Source: Bacilli bacterium
GTDB taxonomy: Bacteria; Bacillota_I; Bacilli_A; RF39; UBA660
Assembly: GCA_900772445.1 (NCBI GenBank)
Contig: CAAHEL010000007.1
Location: forward strand, 1-5,799
DNA: 5,799 nt
Direction of reading: 5' to 3'
Below the pieces are notes generated by a model. The model saw only the letters and a program-made list of their open reading frames with translations, was not told the DNA's origin and searched no databases. The translations under genes were made by a program, and so were the position numbers. This document shows, in pieces, positions 1 to 5,660 of the stretch; the stretch's first letter is position 1, and every line of letters begins with the position of its first letter.

Positions 1-18
1 ACCCAGAATAATCTAGGT
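1..18 (-). terminator. Partial terminator hairpin downstream of the D,D-carboxypeptidase gene
   Basis: Read on the minus strand, directly after the carboxypeptidase stop codon, the sequence folds as ACCTAGA, loop TTAT, TCTGGGT: a 7-bp stem with one U-G wobble. On the plus strand the same position would be a C-A mismatch, so the hairpin favours minus-strand RNA. The expected U tract would lie beyond the window edge and cannot be seen, so the call is an inference from the stem and its position. Confidence 0.45.
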
Positions 19-19
19 A

Positions 20-1165
20 TTAAAATCCTGCAAATAATTTTTTTAGATTTCTATAATAAACAGTAAATAAACCTGCTTTTTCTACATCATCTTTTACTGT
101 AGCGCTTATTACGTTTATTACTTTGTCATTTTCTACTATTTCAATTTTACCAACGATATCACCTTTTTTTACTGGTGAAGTTATATTATCTAGTTTTAAT
201 TTATAAGTAACATTTCTTTTTTCTTTATTATTGTTATTTAATATTTTTACATCTTCAGTTGGTACAATTTGTACTTTTTCTTCTTTTCCAAGTTCTATTT
301 TTGCTTCTTTTATAACACTATCTTTTTCTAATATTAAATCTATACTATACATATTAAATCCATAATCTAACATTGTTGTTGTTTCACCATTTCTCATTTG
401 TGGTGTTGGTTCGTTCATTACCACTGTTATTAATCTCATATTATTTTTTACAGCAGTTGAAGTTAAGCAATAACCCGCTTCTTTAGTAAAACCAGTTTTT
501 AAACCATCTACTCCTTGATAAAATCTTACTAGTTTATTTGTATTTACTAACCAAAATGGACTGCTAGAATCTTTTCTTAAATAGTCTTCATATGTCGAAG
601 TAAATTCTAATATTTTTTCGTGTTTAACTAATTCTTTAGCAATTAATGACATATCATAAGCAGTTGAATAATGATTTTCAGCATCAAGTCCAGTTGAATT
701 TTTAAAATTAGTATTTTTAGCACCAATTTCTCTTGCTTTATCATTCATCATTTTAACAAACGCTTCTTCTGTTCCTGCGATTCTTTCTGCCATTGCTACA
801 GTTGCATCATTACCACTACCAATAGCAATTCCTTTTAGTAAATCATTAACGCTCATTTTTTCTCCAGACTTCAAAAAAATTTGACTGCCACCCATCGAAG
901 AGGCTCTTAATGAAGCAGTTACTTCTTCTTCCATAGTTATAGTTCCTTTTTCTAATGCTTCCATAATAAGTAACATACTCATCATTTTAGTCATTGATGC
1001 TGGAGGTCTTTTTTCATTTTCATTTTTCTTCCAAATAACTTCCCCGGTAGATGCTTCAATAATAATGGCACTAGTTGCGTTTTCTGCTAAATTAACTATT
1101 TCTTCTGCTTTTACTACACCAACAGAAAAAAACATTAAAAACAAAAATATACATATTTTTTTCAC
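20..1165 (-). CDS. Serine-type D-alanyl-D-alanine carboxypeptidase (PBP5/DacA-DacF family)
   Basis: This enzyme removes the terminal D-Ala from peptidoglycan pentapeptides outside the membrane and so limits cross-linking. The 381-residue protein has a signal peptide (hydrophobic stretch about 5-18, likely cleavage after VKA at 18-20). All three penicillin-binding signatures of peptidase family S11 are present: SMTK at 57-60 (nucleophile Ser57, Lys60), SGN at 117-119 and KTG at 223-225. A PBP5 C-terminal beta domain follows at about 277-360. The last residues (about 364-381, with Y, F, L and K) resemble the amphipathic membrane-anchoring helix of DacA. The length is normal and the gene is intact. 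The start is GTG at 1163-1165, chosen because TAGGTGATATA precedes it and it gives a lysine-rich signal-peptide start. A terminator separates it from the metal operon upstream. The family is certain; choosing among dacA, dacF and others is not possible from this alone. Confidence 0.95.
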   Translation of the reverse strand: MKKICIFLFLMFFSVGVVKAEEIVNLAENATSAIIIEASTGEVIWKKNENEKRPPASMTKMMSMLLIMEALEKGTITMEEEVTASLRASSMGGSQIFLKSGEKMSVNDLLKGIAIGSGNDATVAMAERIAGTEEAFVKMMNDKAREIGAKNTNFKNSTGLDAENHYSTAYDMSLIAKELVKHEKILEFTSTYEDYLRKDSSSPFWLVNTNKLVRFYQGVDGLKTGFTKEAGYCLTSTAVKNNMRLITVVMNEPTPQMRNGETTTMLDYGFNMYSIDLILEKDSVIKEAKIELGKEEKVQIVPTEDVKILNNNNKEKRNVTYKLKLDNITSPVKKGDIVGKIEIVENDKVINVISATVKDDVEKAGLFTVYYRNLKKLFAGF

Positions 1166-1169
1166 TATA

Positions 1170-1175
1170 TCACCT
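1170..1175 (-). promoter_or_regulatory. Ribosome binding site that decides the GTG start of the carboxypeptidase gene
   Basis: On the minus strand AGGTGA lies 4 nt before GTG (1163-1165). The next in-frame ATG is Met11, which would remove the Lys2-Lys3 n-region of the signal peptide and has no comparable site before it. This supports GTG as the start. Confidence 0.65.
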
Positions 1176-1206
1176 AGTAAAATATATGTATTTTTTAAAT
1201 TATTAT

Positions 1207-1230
1207 TAAAAAAAGAAACCGTAGTTTCTA
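1207..1230 (-). terminator. Rho-independent terminator of the metal-resistance operon (UACG tetraloop)
   Basis: Three bases after the ATPase stop codon, the minus strand reads AGAAAC, loop TACG, GTTTCT, then a T run. The six-base arms (1214-1219 and 1224-1229) pair perfectly. The loop closes as C(UACG)G, a member of the UNCG class known to be unusually stable, which suits a short AT-rich stem. The T run lies at 1208-1214. The hairpin should separate the operon from the carboxypeptidase gene, whose own promoter would have to lie in the roughly 40 bases that follow; I could not assign one. Confidence 0.8.
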
Positions 1231-1232
1231 AT

Positions 1233-3263
1233 TTATTTATATTTTCTCATTATTCTTAATGTATTTAATATCGTAAGAAGTGTTACTCCGGTATCAGCAA
1301 AAACTGCTAAATACATATTGGCGTATCCTAAAACGCTTAATAATAAAACAATTATTTTTACTGATAAAGCAAATATCAAGTTTTGTTTAATAATAAATTT
1401 AGTATATTTAGAAATATTAATTGCTTCAGGAATCTTATCTAATCTATCATTAATTAATACAACATCACTTGCTTCAATTGCGGATTCTGAACCAATACTT
1501 CCCATTGAAATACCAATATTTGCTCGTCTTAAAACTGGTGCATCATTTATTCCGTCTCCTACAAAGATAGTAATTCCTTCTTTGGATTCAACACTATCAT
1601 ATATTTCAAACTTATCTGTAGGTAACATTTCATATTTAATTTCATCTATTTCTAATTTTTTACCAATATTAATAGCAACTTCTTTTTTATCTCCAGTAAA
1701 CATATAAGTCTTAATTCCTACTTTTTTTAATAAAGAAATTGTTTCTTTTGCTTTATCTTTAATTCCATCATTAATTGTAACTGAAGCAATATGTTTTCCA
1801 TCAATATTTAAATGTATTAAAGCATCTATTTTACAGTCACACAATAATTTATTACCAATAGAAATTTTTTTCTTACCCAGTTTAAAAGTAATACCTTTTC
1901 CTTCTTCTTCGTTATATTCTAGGACATCTTTAGTATTAACTTTATCACTAGATAATTTTAAAATAGATTTAGCAATTGGGTGATTAGAAAATGATTCACC
2001 TTTTCTTAATATATCAATTACTTCTTCTTTAGTATAATTATCATCTAATATTTGAATATCTGTAACAGTAAATGTACCATTAGTTAAAGTACCTGTTTTA
2101 TCAAAAATAATACTTTTAGCATTACTTAAATTATCTAAATAATTACTTCCTTTAATTAATATTCCTCTTTTACTAGCAACACCTATTCCTGTAAAATAAG
2201 AAAGTGGAACAGATATAGCAATAGCACAAGGACAAGATACTACCAAAAAAGTTAATCCTCTGTAAATAGCGTCAGTTAAATCAATTGAAAATACGGTTGG
2301 TAAAATAATAATAACTAGTATTGCTAAAATTAATATTATTGGAGTATATACTTTACTTATTTTAGAGACAATTGTTTCTGTTTTAGTTTTTTTATCAGTT
2401 GCACTTTCTAATAATTCTAATATCTTTGATACTGTTGAATTTTCAAATAATGAAGTAACTTTTATTTCAATAACACTACCCATATTAATACTACCAGATA
2501 AAATATTATCTTTTTCTTTTACTTCATATAATTCTGATTCTCCAGTAAGTGCTGAAGTATCAAGTTTAGTATTTCCTTTGATAACTATTCCATCAACTGG
2601 TACTTTTTCTCCTTTTTTAACTACTAAAATATCATTTAATTTAATGTCTTCGACCATTATTTTCTTTGTTCCGTTATTACTTTTTAAATTAGCATAAGGT
2701 TGTTTTAAATCAAGTAAATCTTTAATAGACTTTCTAGAATTATTTATTGCTTTTTCTTCTAAAATCTTACCAATTGTATAAAGAGCAATTACCATCATAC
2801 CTTCAATAACTTCCCCAATAGCAAGTGCTCCAACACAAGAAATAGTAATTAAAGCATTTTCATTAATAGTCTTACTTCTTACTAATAATTTAATAGCGTT
2901 AATTGTAGTTTTATATAATAACATTGAATATGCTATTAGATACATAATAATTTTTATTACTTTAGGTAATTCTAAAAAGTATCCCATAACCCCAATTACT
3001 AACGCAATAATTAAAATAGATAAATGAAATTCTTTCTTGACAGTTTCTTCTTCACTAGAAACACTAGTATCTGGTTCAATTTTTTTAATTAAGGTATTTA
3101 ATTCATTAATAGTAAATTCTTTTTCTGATTCGTAAGATAATTTTAAAGTATTAAAATTAACTACAACATTTCTAAAATCTTTATTTTTGTTTAGTGATTC
3201 TTCAATTTCTCTAGCACAATTAGCACAGTCTAGATTACTTATATTATATCTATATTTTTTCAT
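1233..3263 (-). CDS. cadA: Zn(II)/Cd(II)/Pb(II)-exporting P1B-type ATPase (CadA/ZntA family)
   Basis: This membrane pump uses ATP to export soft divalent metals. The 676-residue protein has one N-terminal metal-binding domain with LDCANC (Cys13, Cys16); the Asp before CxxC is typical of the Zn/Cd/Pb subgroup. Membrane segments begin at about 80. TGES (240-243) marks the actuator domain and CPC (344-346) the transmembrane metal site. The phosphorylation motif DKTGTLT starts at Asp388, the HP motif is at 428-429, MFTGD is at 521-525 and GDGIND at 569-574. Lys636 and Asp657 (FADTG) in the last two helices match the residues that define the P1B-2 (Zn/Cd/Pb) class rather than copper pumps. Every key residue is present. 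The ATG overlaps the regulator stop codon (ATGA), with GGAGGAAAGAAT before it. Substrate within Zn, Cd and Pb cannot be settled; zntA or cadA are both fair names. Confidence 0.95.
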   Translation of the reverse strand: MKKYRYNISNLDCANCAREIEESLNKNKDFRNVVVNFNTLKLSYESEKEFTINELNTLIKKIEPDTSVSSEEETVKKEFHLSILIIALVIGVMGYFLELPKVIKIIMYLIAYSMLLYKTTINAIKLLVRSKTINENALITISCVGALAIGEVIEGMMVIALYTIGKILEEKAINNSRKSIKDLLDLKQPYANLKSNNGTKKIMVEDIKLNDILVVKKGEKVPVDGIVIKGNTKLDTSALTGESELYEVKEKDNILSGSINMGSVIEIKVTSLFENSTVSKILELLESATDKKTKTETIVSKISKVYTPIILILAILVIIILPTVFSIDLTDAIYRGLTFLVVSCPCAIAISVPLSYFTGIGVASKRGILIKGSNYLDNLSNAKSIIFDKTGTLTNGTFTVTDIQILDDNYTKEEVIDILRKGESFSNHPIAKSILKLSSDKVNTKDVLEYNEEEGKGITFKLGKKKISIGNKLLCDCKIDALIHLNIDGKHIASVTINDGIKDKAKETISLLKKVGIKTYMFTGDKKEVAINIGKKLEIDEIKYEMLPTDKFEIYDSVESKEGITIFVGDGINDAPVLRRANIGISMGSIGSESAIEASDVVLINDRLDKIPEAINISKYTKFIIKQNLIFALSVKIIVLLLSVLGYANMYLAVFADTGVTLLTILNTLRIMRKYK

Positions 3264-3634
3264 ATTCTTTCCTCCGTTTTATGTAAAATATGAGATAATG
3301 CTACTTCAAATATCTCTCTTATATGTTCGTCATCTAATGTATAATAAACTTCTTTTCCTTCTTTTCTGCATTTAACAATATTATTTGTTCTAAGAATATT
3401 TAATTGATGTGATACTGAAGACTTTGTCATTGAAAGAACATTTGCTATATCACAAACACACATTTCATTACTATCAAGAGCAAATAATATCTTCATTCTG
3501 GAATCTACTCCTAGTATTTTAAAGAAATCTGATAATTCATTTAATAAATCATTACTAGGCATTTTATTTTTAGTAGAATTTACTACTTCTTCGTGAATTA
3601 TATTACAATCACAGCTATACTTTTTATTATTCAT
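3260..3634 (-). CDS. cadC: Metal-sensing ArsR/SmtB-family repressor (CadC/CzrA-like)
   Basis: This 124-residue winged-helix repressor is expected to bind the operator just upstream as a dimer and to let go when Zn, Cd or Pb binds, switching on itself and the efflux ATPase. The DNA-reading helix is around 68-82 (SMTKSSVSHQLNIL) and the wing around 88-99. The metal ligands are unusually complete. Cys8 and Cys10 near the N-terminus with Cys59 and Cys61 (CVCD) correspond to the alpha3N soft-metal site of CadC. Asp102, His104, His115 and His118 keep the DxH-x10-HxxH spacing of the alpha5 zinc site of CzrA and SmtB. AAGGTAGGA precedes the ATG. Its last codons contain the ATPase ribosome binding site and its TGA overlaps the ATPase ATG, which implies translational coupling. 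It could equally be labelled czrA or smtB-like. Confidence 0.93.
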   Translation of the reverse strand: MNNKKYSCDCNIIHEEVVNSTKNKMPSNDLLNELSDFFKILGVDSRMKILFALDSNEMCVCDIANVLSMTKSSVSHQLNILRTNNIVKCRKEGKEVYYTLDDEHIREIFEVALSHILHKTEERI

Positions 3635-3663
3635 AACATTCCTACCTTATATTATTTTATTGT

Positions 3664-3685
3664 TAGTTGAACCATTGTTCAACTA
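3664..3685. promoter_or_regulatory. Palindromic operator for the ArsR-family repressor
   Basis: TAGTTGAAC (3664-3672) and GTTCAACTA (3677-3685) form perfect 9-base arms around CATT. The core, TGAAC-N4-GTTCA, fits the TGAA-N6-TTCA pattern of SmtB/CzrA-type operators. It lies directly downstream of the predicted -10 box and should cover the transcription start (about 3684), where a bound repressor would block RNA polymerase. Binding by the adjacent regulator is inferred from position and sequence. Confidence 0.85.
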
Positions 3686-3690
3686 TTAAT

Positions 3691-3720
3691 ATTATATACC
3701 AAAGATAAGATTTTAGTCAA
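3691..3720 (-). promoter_or_regulatory. Sigma-A promoter of the metal-resistance operon
   Basis: The minus strand shows TTGACT (3715-3720) and TATAAT (3691-3696) with an 18-bp spacer: a perfect -10 and a five-of-six -35. The predicted start near 3684 is inside the palindromic operator, giving a 5' leader of about 50 nt before the regulator ATG. A strong promoter under tight repression is what a metal-induced efflux operon needs. Confidence 0.85.
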
Positions 3721-3749
3721 TAAAAAAATTAGTAAAAAAATTACTAATT
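3721..3749 (-). terminator. Terminator of the N-formylglutamate amidohydrolase-like gene
   Basis: The minus strand reads AATTAGTAA, five Ts, TTACTAATT, then further Ts to 3722. Arms at 3727-3735 and 3741-3749 pair over 9 bp. The stem has a single G-C pair, so it may be weak, but its place 16 bases after the stop codon and its U tract fit a terminator. Its U tract ends one base before the -35 box of the metal operon. Confidence 0.7.
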
Positions 3750-3765
3750 AAATATTTATGTAAAA

Positions 3766-4512
3766 TTAATTATCGATTATTAAATTAAAGTATTCATACA
3801 TTATATTTTTAAACTTATCAAAATTGTTATTTAAGTATACTCTTTTATTTATTTCTATCATTAGAGATTTAACTCTATTATCATTAGTTTTATAATACTT
3901 ATTTGGGATTATTGTTCCTTTATATGGATAATTATATTTAACAGTATATCCTTTTTTACTAAAGAATTCTTTGGTGTATTCTAATAAATCTAAATCAATA
4001 TAATCTTCTTCATACCCTAAACATATATCGGGATTATCAGTAATATTAAATAAATCTTTTACTAAAGAATCGCTAAAACTATGTAAATCTATTATATAGC
4101 ATTTGTTATTCTTATTTAAAATATCTGTAGTTATATTATCTAAATTATTATGATGAAGGTCATATATGTTAGTTAAGATGTTATTTTTGTAATTGTTATC
4201 ATAGTCTATAAACTTATTATTTTTACTATCACATATATAACATACTCCCATACCTTTCTCAGACATTATTTCCTCATTATCATCTCTAAATCTTTCTACA
4301 TCACAAAATATTCTAGAATAATTAAAGATTAGTTTATTAAATTTATTAGGTACTAATTTAGGGACTTCTTTATCACATATATAATTATTAAAGTTATCTA
4401 TATATTCACTATCTTTAAGAGTGTATTTAAAAAAGTATGAAGGTAGATTTAAACTAGAATGTGGAATATGAATTAGTATTTGCTCTAGTTTTAGATTTAT
4501 TGTTTTAGTCAT
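3766..4512 (-). CDS. N-formylglutamate amidohydrolase-family protein
   Basis: Members of this family (PF05013) are metal-dependent hydrolases; the best known, HutG, releases formate from N-formyl-L-glutamate in histidine breakdown. The 248-residue protein shows the conserved blocks in order: HIPHSS (15-20), a CDVERF block (70-75), DLHSFSD (142-148, with likely metal-binding Asp and His), NYPYKG (194-199) and MIEINKRVYL (218-227). No signal peptide or membrane segment is seen, so it is probably cytosolic. Length is close to the family norm. The ATG has AAAGGA before it, and the gene has its own promoter and terminator, so it looks monocistronic. No histidine-utilisation genes are nearby, so the true substrate may differ. 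It is rich in Asn, Asp, Lys and Tyr, as expected from AT-rich coding. The family is secure; the substrate is not. Confidence 0.85.
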   Translation of the reverse strand: MTKTINLKLEQILIHIPHSSLNLPSYFFKYTLKDSEYIDNFNNYICDKEVPKLVPNKFNKLIFNYSRIFCDVERFRDDNEEIMSEKGMGVCYICDSKNNKFIDYDNNYKNNILTNIYDLHHNNLDNITTDILNKNNKCYIIDLHSFSDSLVKDLFNITDNPDICLGYEEDYIDLDLLEYTKEFFSKKGYTVKYNYPYKGTIIPNKYYKTNDNRVKSLMIEINKRVYLNNNFDKFKNIMYEYFNLIIDN

Positions 4513-4556
4513 AATTTTTCCTTTCTATTTCTGTTAGAATTATCACTTGTAATAAT

Positions 4557-4586
4557 ATTATATATCATAGATATTTGGTTAATCAA
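4557..4586 (-). promoter_or_regulatory. Sigma-A promoter of the N-formylglutamate amidohydrolase-like gene
   Basis: The minus strand carries TTGATT (4581-4586) and TATAAT (4557-4562) with an 18-bp spacer, upstream of a leader of about 38 nt that ends in AAAGGAAAAATT and the ATG. The spacing matches the metal-operon promoter, but I see no operator-like palindrome here. Confidence 0.7.
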
Positions 4587-4651
4587 GTAAAAATATTAAA
4601 AAATTAAATAAAGTAATTATCCATAAATTAAATTAATTAATAATATATATC

Positions 4652-4777
4652 AGGAGGTATCATACGACAATTATAAATGACAATACCATTGTTGTTTTTA
4701 CAGATACTGAATTTAAAAATATATTAGAAAATAATACAGAATATGAAGCAGAAATAACTTGGATAATCGAAGAATAA
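4652..4777 (+). pseudogene. Tiny plus-strand ORF with strong ribosome binding site but ACG in place of a start codon
   Basis: AGGAGGT (4652-4658) is followed 6 nt later by ACG (4664-4666). That codon opens a reading frame of 37 codons ending at TAA (4775-4777), and its protein begins TTIINDNTIVVFTDTEF and ends ITWIIEE. No ATG, GTG or TTG in this frame could serve instead; the nearby ATG at 4677 is in another frame, too far from the binding site, and stops after 16 codons. The simplest reading is a start lost by ATG to ACG in a short or truncated gene, but initiation at ACG is possible at low efficiency. A strong terminator begins at its stop codon. I do not recognise the family with confidence; it faintly resembles the start of large AT-rich surface proteins, from memory only. 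Confidence 0.45.
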
Positions 4778-4809
4778 AACCTAATTGCTTAAAAAACAAT
4801 TAGGTTTTA
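4775..4809. terminator. Bidirectional terminator between convergent reading frames
   Basis: TAAAACCTAATTG (4775-4787) and CAATTAGGTTTTA (4797-4809) form a perfect 13-bp inverted repeat around a 9-base loop. A run of T follows the CCTAATTG stem core on both strands, so it can end transcripts arriving from either side. It overlaps the stop codon of the small plus-strand ORF and ends one base before the stop codon of the collagen-like pseudogene on the minus strand. Confidence 0.9.
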
Positions 4810-4810
4810 A

Positions 4811-5648
4811 TTAGTTTAATTTAATAGCACTTAATTTAACGTTAGTTGTACCATCAAAAATCAATTCTGCATTACTATCAGTTTTTATAACAAGAGTTAT
4901 TTCATTATCTTCAGTTAAAGAATATATTAAAGTACCACTTACACTACTAATAGTGTTTGCTTTACTTTCACCCTTTATTTCACTACCAGGTAGTTTTGTT
5001 CCAGATATTCTAATACTAACAGTATAATTAACATCTACTGAAGTAGCAATATTTAAAAAATAATTTATTTTATATACCCCATAGTATTTTATATGAAGAG
5101 CATATGAACTATCATAATCCATAAATATGGCTGAACCAGTTTGCTCTAAAGGTACAATTGTCTCTTGATTAGCAATAACATTAAATCTTTGAGTGGTACT
5201 AGAAAATCTCTCGCCATAAGGATCACCTTTTGGTCATTGTGATCTAACCTCTTCCTTTTCACCTTTAGGTATATAAAAAGTTAAATGATGAATATTATCT
5301 TCAAAATCATTTGAACCAAAGCAGTTTCATCAGGTTATACAGTTTCAGTTTCACCAATTGATATCATTTCACTTCTTCCAATTTTGCCTGGTAATCCTTG
5401 TGGACCAATATCACCTTTTGGACCAGTATATTCTTTTAAACCTTTAGGTATTTTAAAATTTAATACAATATCTTGATTAGTTCCAACATTTGTAACTGAT
5501 GCTTCACTACCGGTATCTCCCGTTTCAATCATTCATACCACAATTGTCGTTGAACCAATTTCTCCTCTAGGGCCTTGCGGACCAGCGGACCTATTTCTCC
5601 TTAAAAAATCAGCAAACTTTCTTTGATATTATCAAAAATAAATTTATT
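4811..5648 (-). pseudogene. Decayed collagen-like surface protein (BclA-type architecture)
   Basis: One ancestral frame can be followed through three frames. It runs GEIGP (5586-5600), a one-base loss, GPQGPRGEIG, a 35-codon module ending IPKG, the collagen stretch GPKGDIGPQGLPGKIG, and a second module. After another one-base loss it continues through PKGDPYGERF into a C-terminal beta-rich domain (open to 4811, about 103 codons from the Met at 5122). That tail resembles the trimerising C1q/TNF-like ends of bacterial collagen-like proteins such as BclA. Stops interrupt it at 5601-5603 (TAA), 5533-5535 (TGA), 5335-5337 (TAA) and 5234-5236 (TGA). An upstream stretch NKFIFDNIKESLLIF (5604-5648) may be the old N-terminus, but no ATG is present. 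An intact relative would sit on the cell surface or be secreted. Two short open stretches (5335-5532 and 4811-5122) are fragments of this gene, not genes. Confidence 0.85.
5261..5544 (-). repeat. Two homologous 35-codon modules ending in IPKG
   Basis: Module 1 (5440-5544) and module 2 (5261-5364) align without gaps over 35 codons once one missing base in module 2 is restored. Matching positions include Ile1, Glu7-Thr8, Ala15, Val17, Asn19, Leu28, Phe30 and the final IPKG (32-35). The TGA in module 1 falls at position 4, where module 2 has Gly. The modules alternate with Gly-X-Y stretches, as spacers do in bacterial collagen-like proteins. Confidence 0.8.
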
Positions 5649-5660
5649 CTAACTATTTTT

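Noticed and set aside
1065..1259. Plus-strand open frame over the start of the carboxypeptidase gene
   Set aside because: It runs antisense to the signal peptide and terminator region and shows no family features.
1318..1707. Long plus-strand open frame opposite the ATPase gene
   Set aside because: It is antisense to the most conserved part of the ATPase, has no clear ribosome binding site, and its translation has no recognisable domain; it is a shadow of the real gene.
3187..3375. Plus-strand open frame across the regulator-pump junction
   Set aside because: It is antisense to two well-supported coding regions with an overlapping stop/start, and has low-complexity hydrophobic composition.
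4621..4651. AT-rich repeats of AATTAATTAA upstream of the short plus-strand ORF as an origin or phage attachment site
   Set aside because: Simple AT runs are expected in this composition; there are no DnaA-box-like motifs, iterons, integrase or tRNA nearby.
5234..5535. TGA read as an amino acid (Trp or Gly) in the collagen-like gene, as a sign of a changed genetic code
   Set aside because: Two TGAs fall where Gly is expected, but TGA is the natural stop of the adjacent regulator (ATGA overlap), Trp is TGG in intact genes, and the same gene also has TAA stops, frameshifts and Gly-to-Glu/Arg changes. Decay explains all of it.
5310..5588. Programmed frameshifting in the collagen-like gene
   Set aside because: The two shifts lack a slippery heptamer with a downstream structure that I can see, and the four in-frame stops would still block the product.
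5592..5603. AAGGAG before 5592 as a ribosome binding site for a new start of the collagen-like gene
   Set aside because: No ATG, GTG or TTG follows at proper distance, and the same bases read as Gly-Glu of the collagen repeat, so the resemblance is probably accidental.
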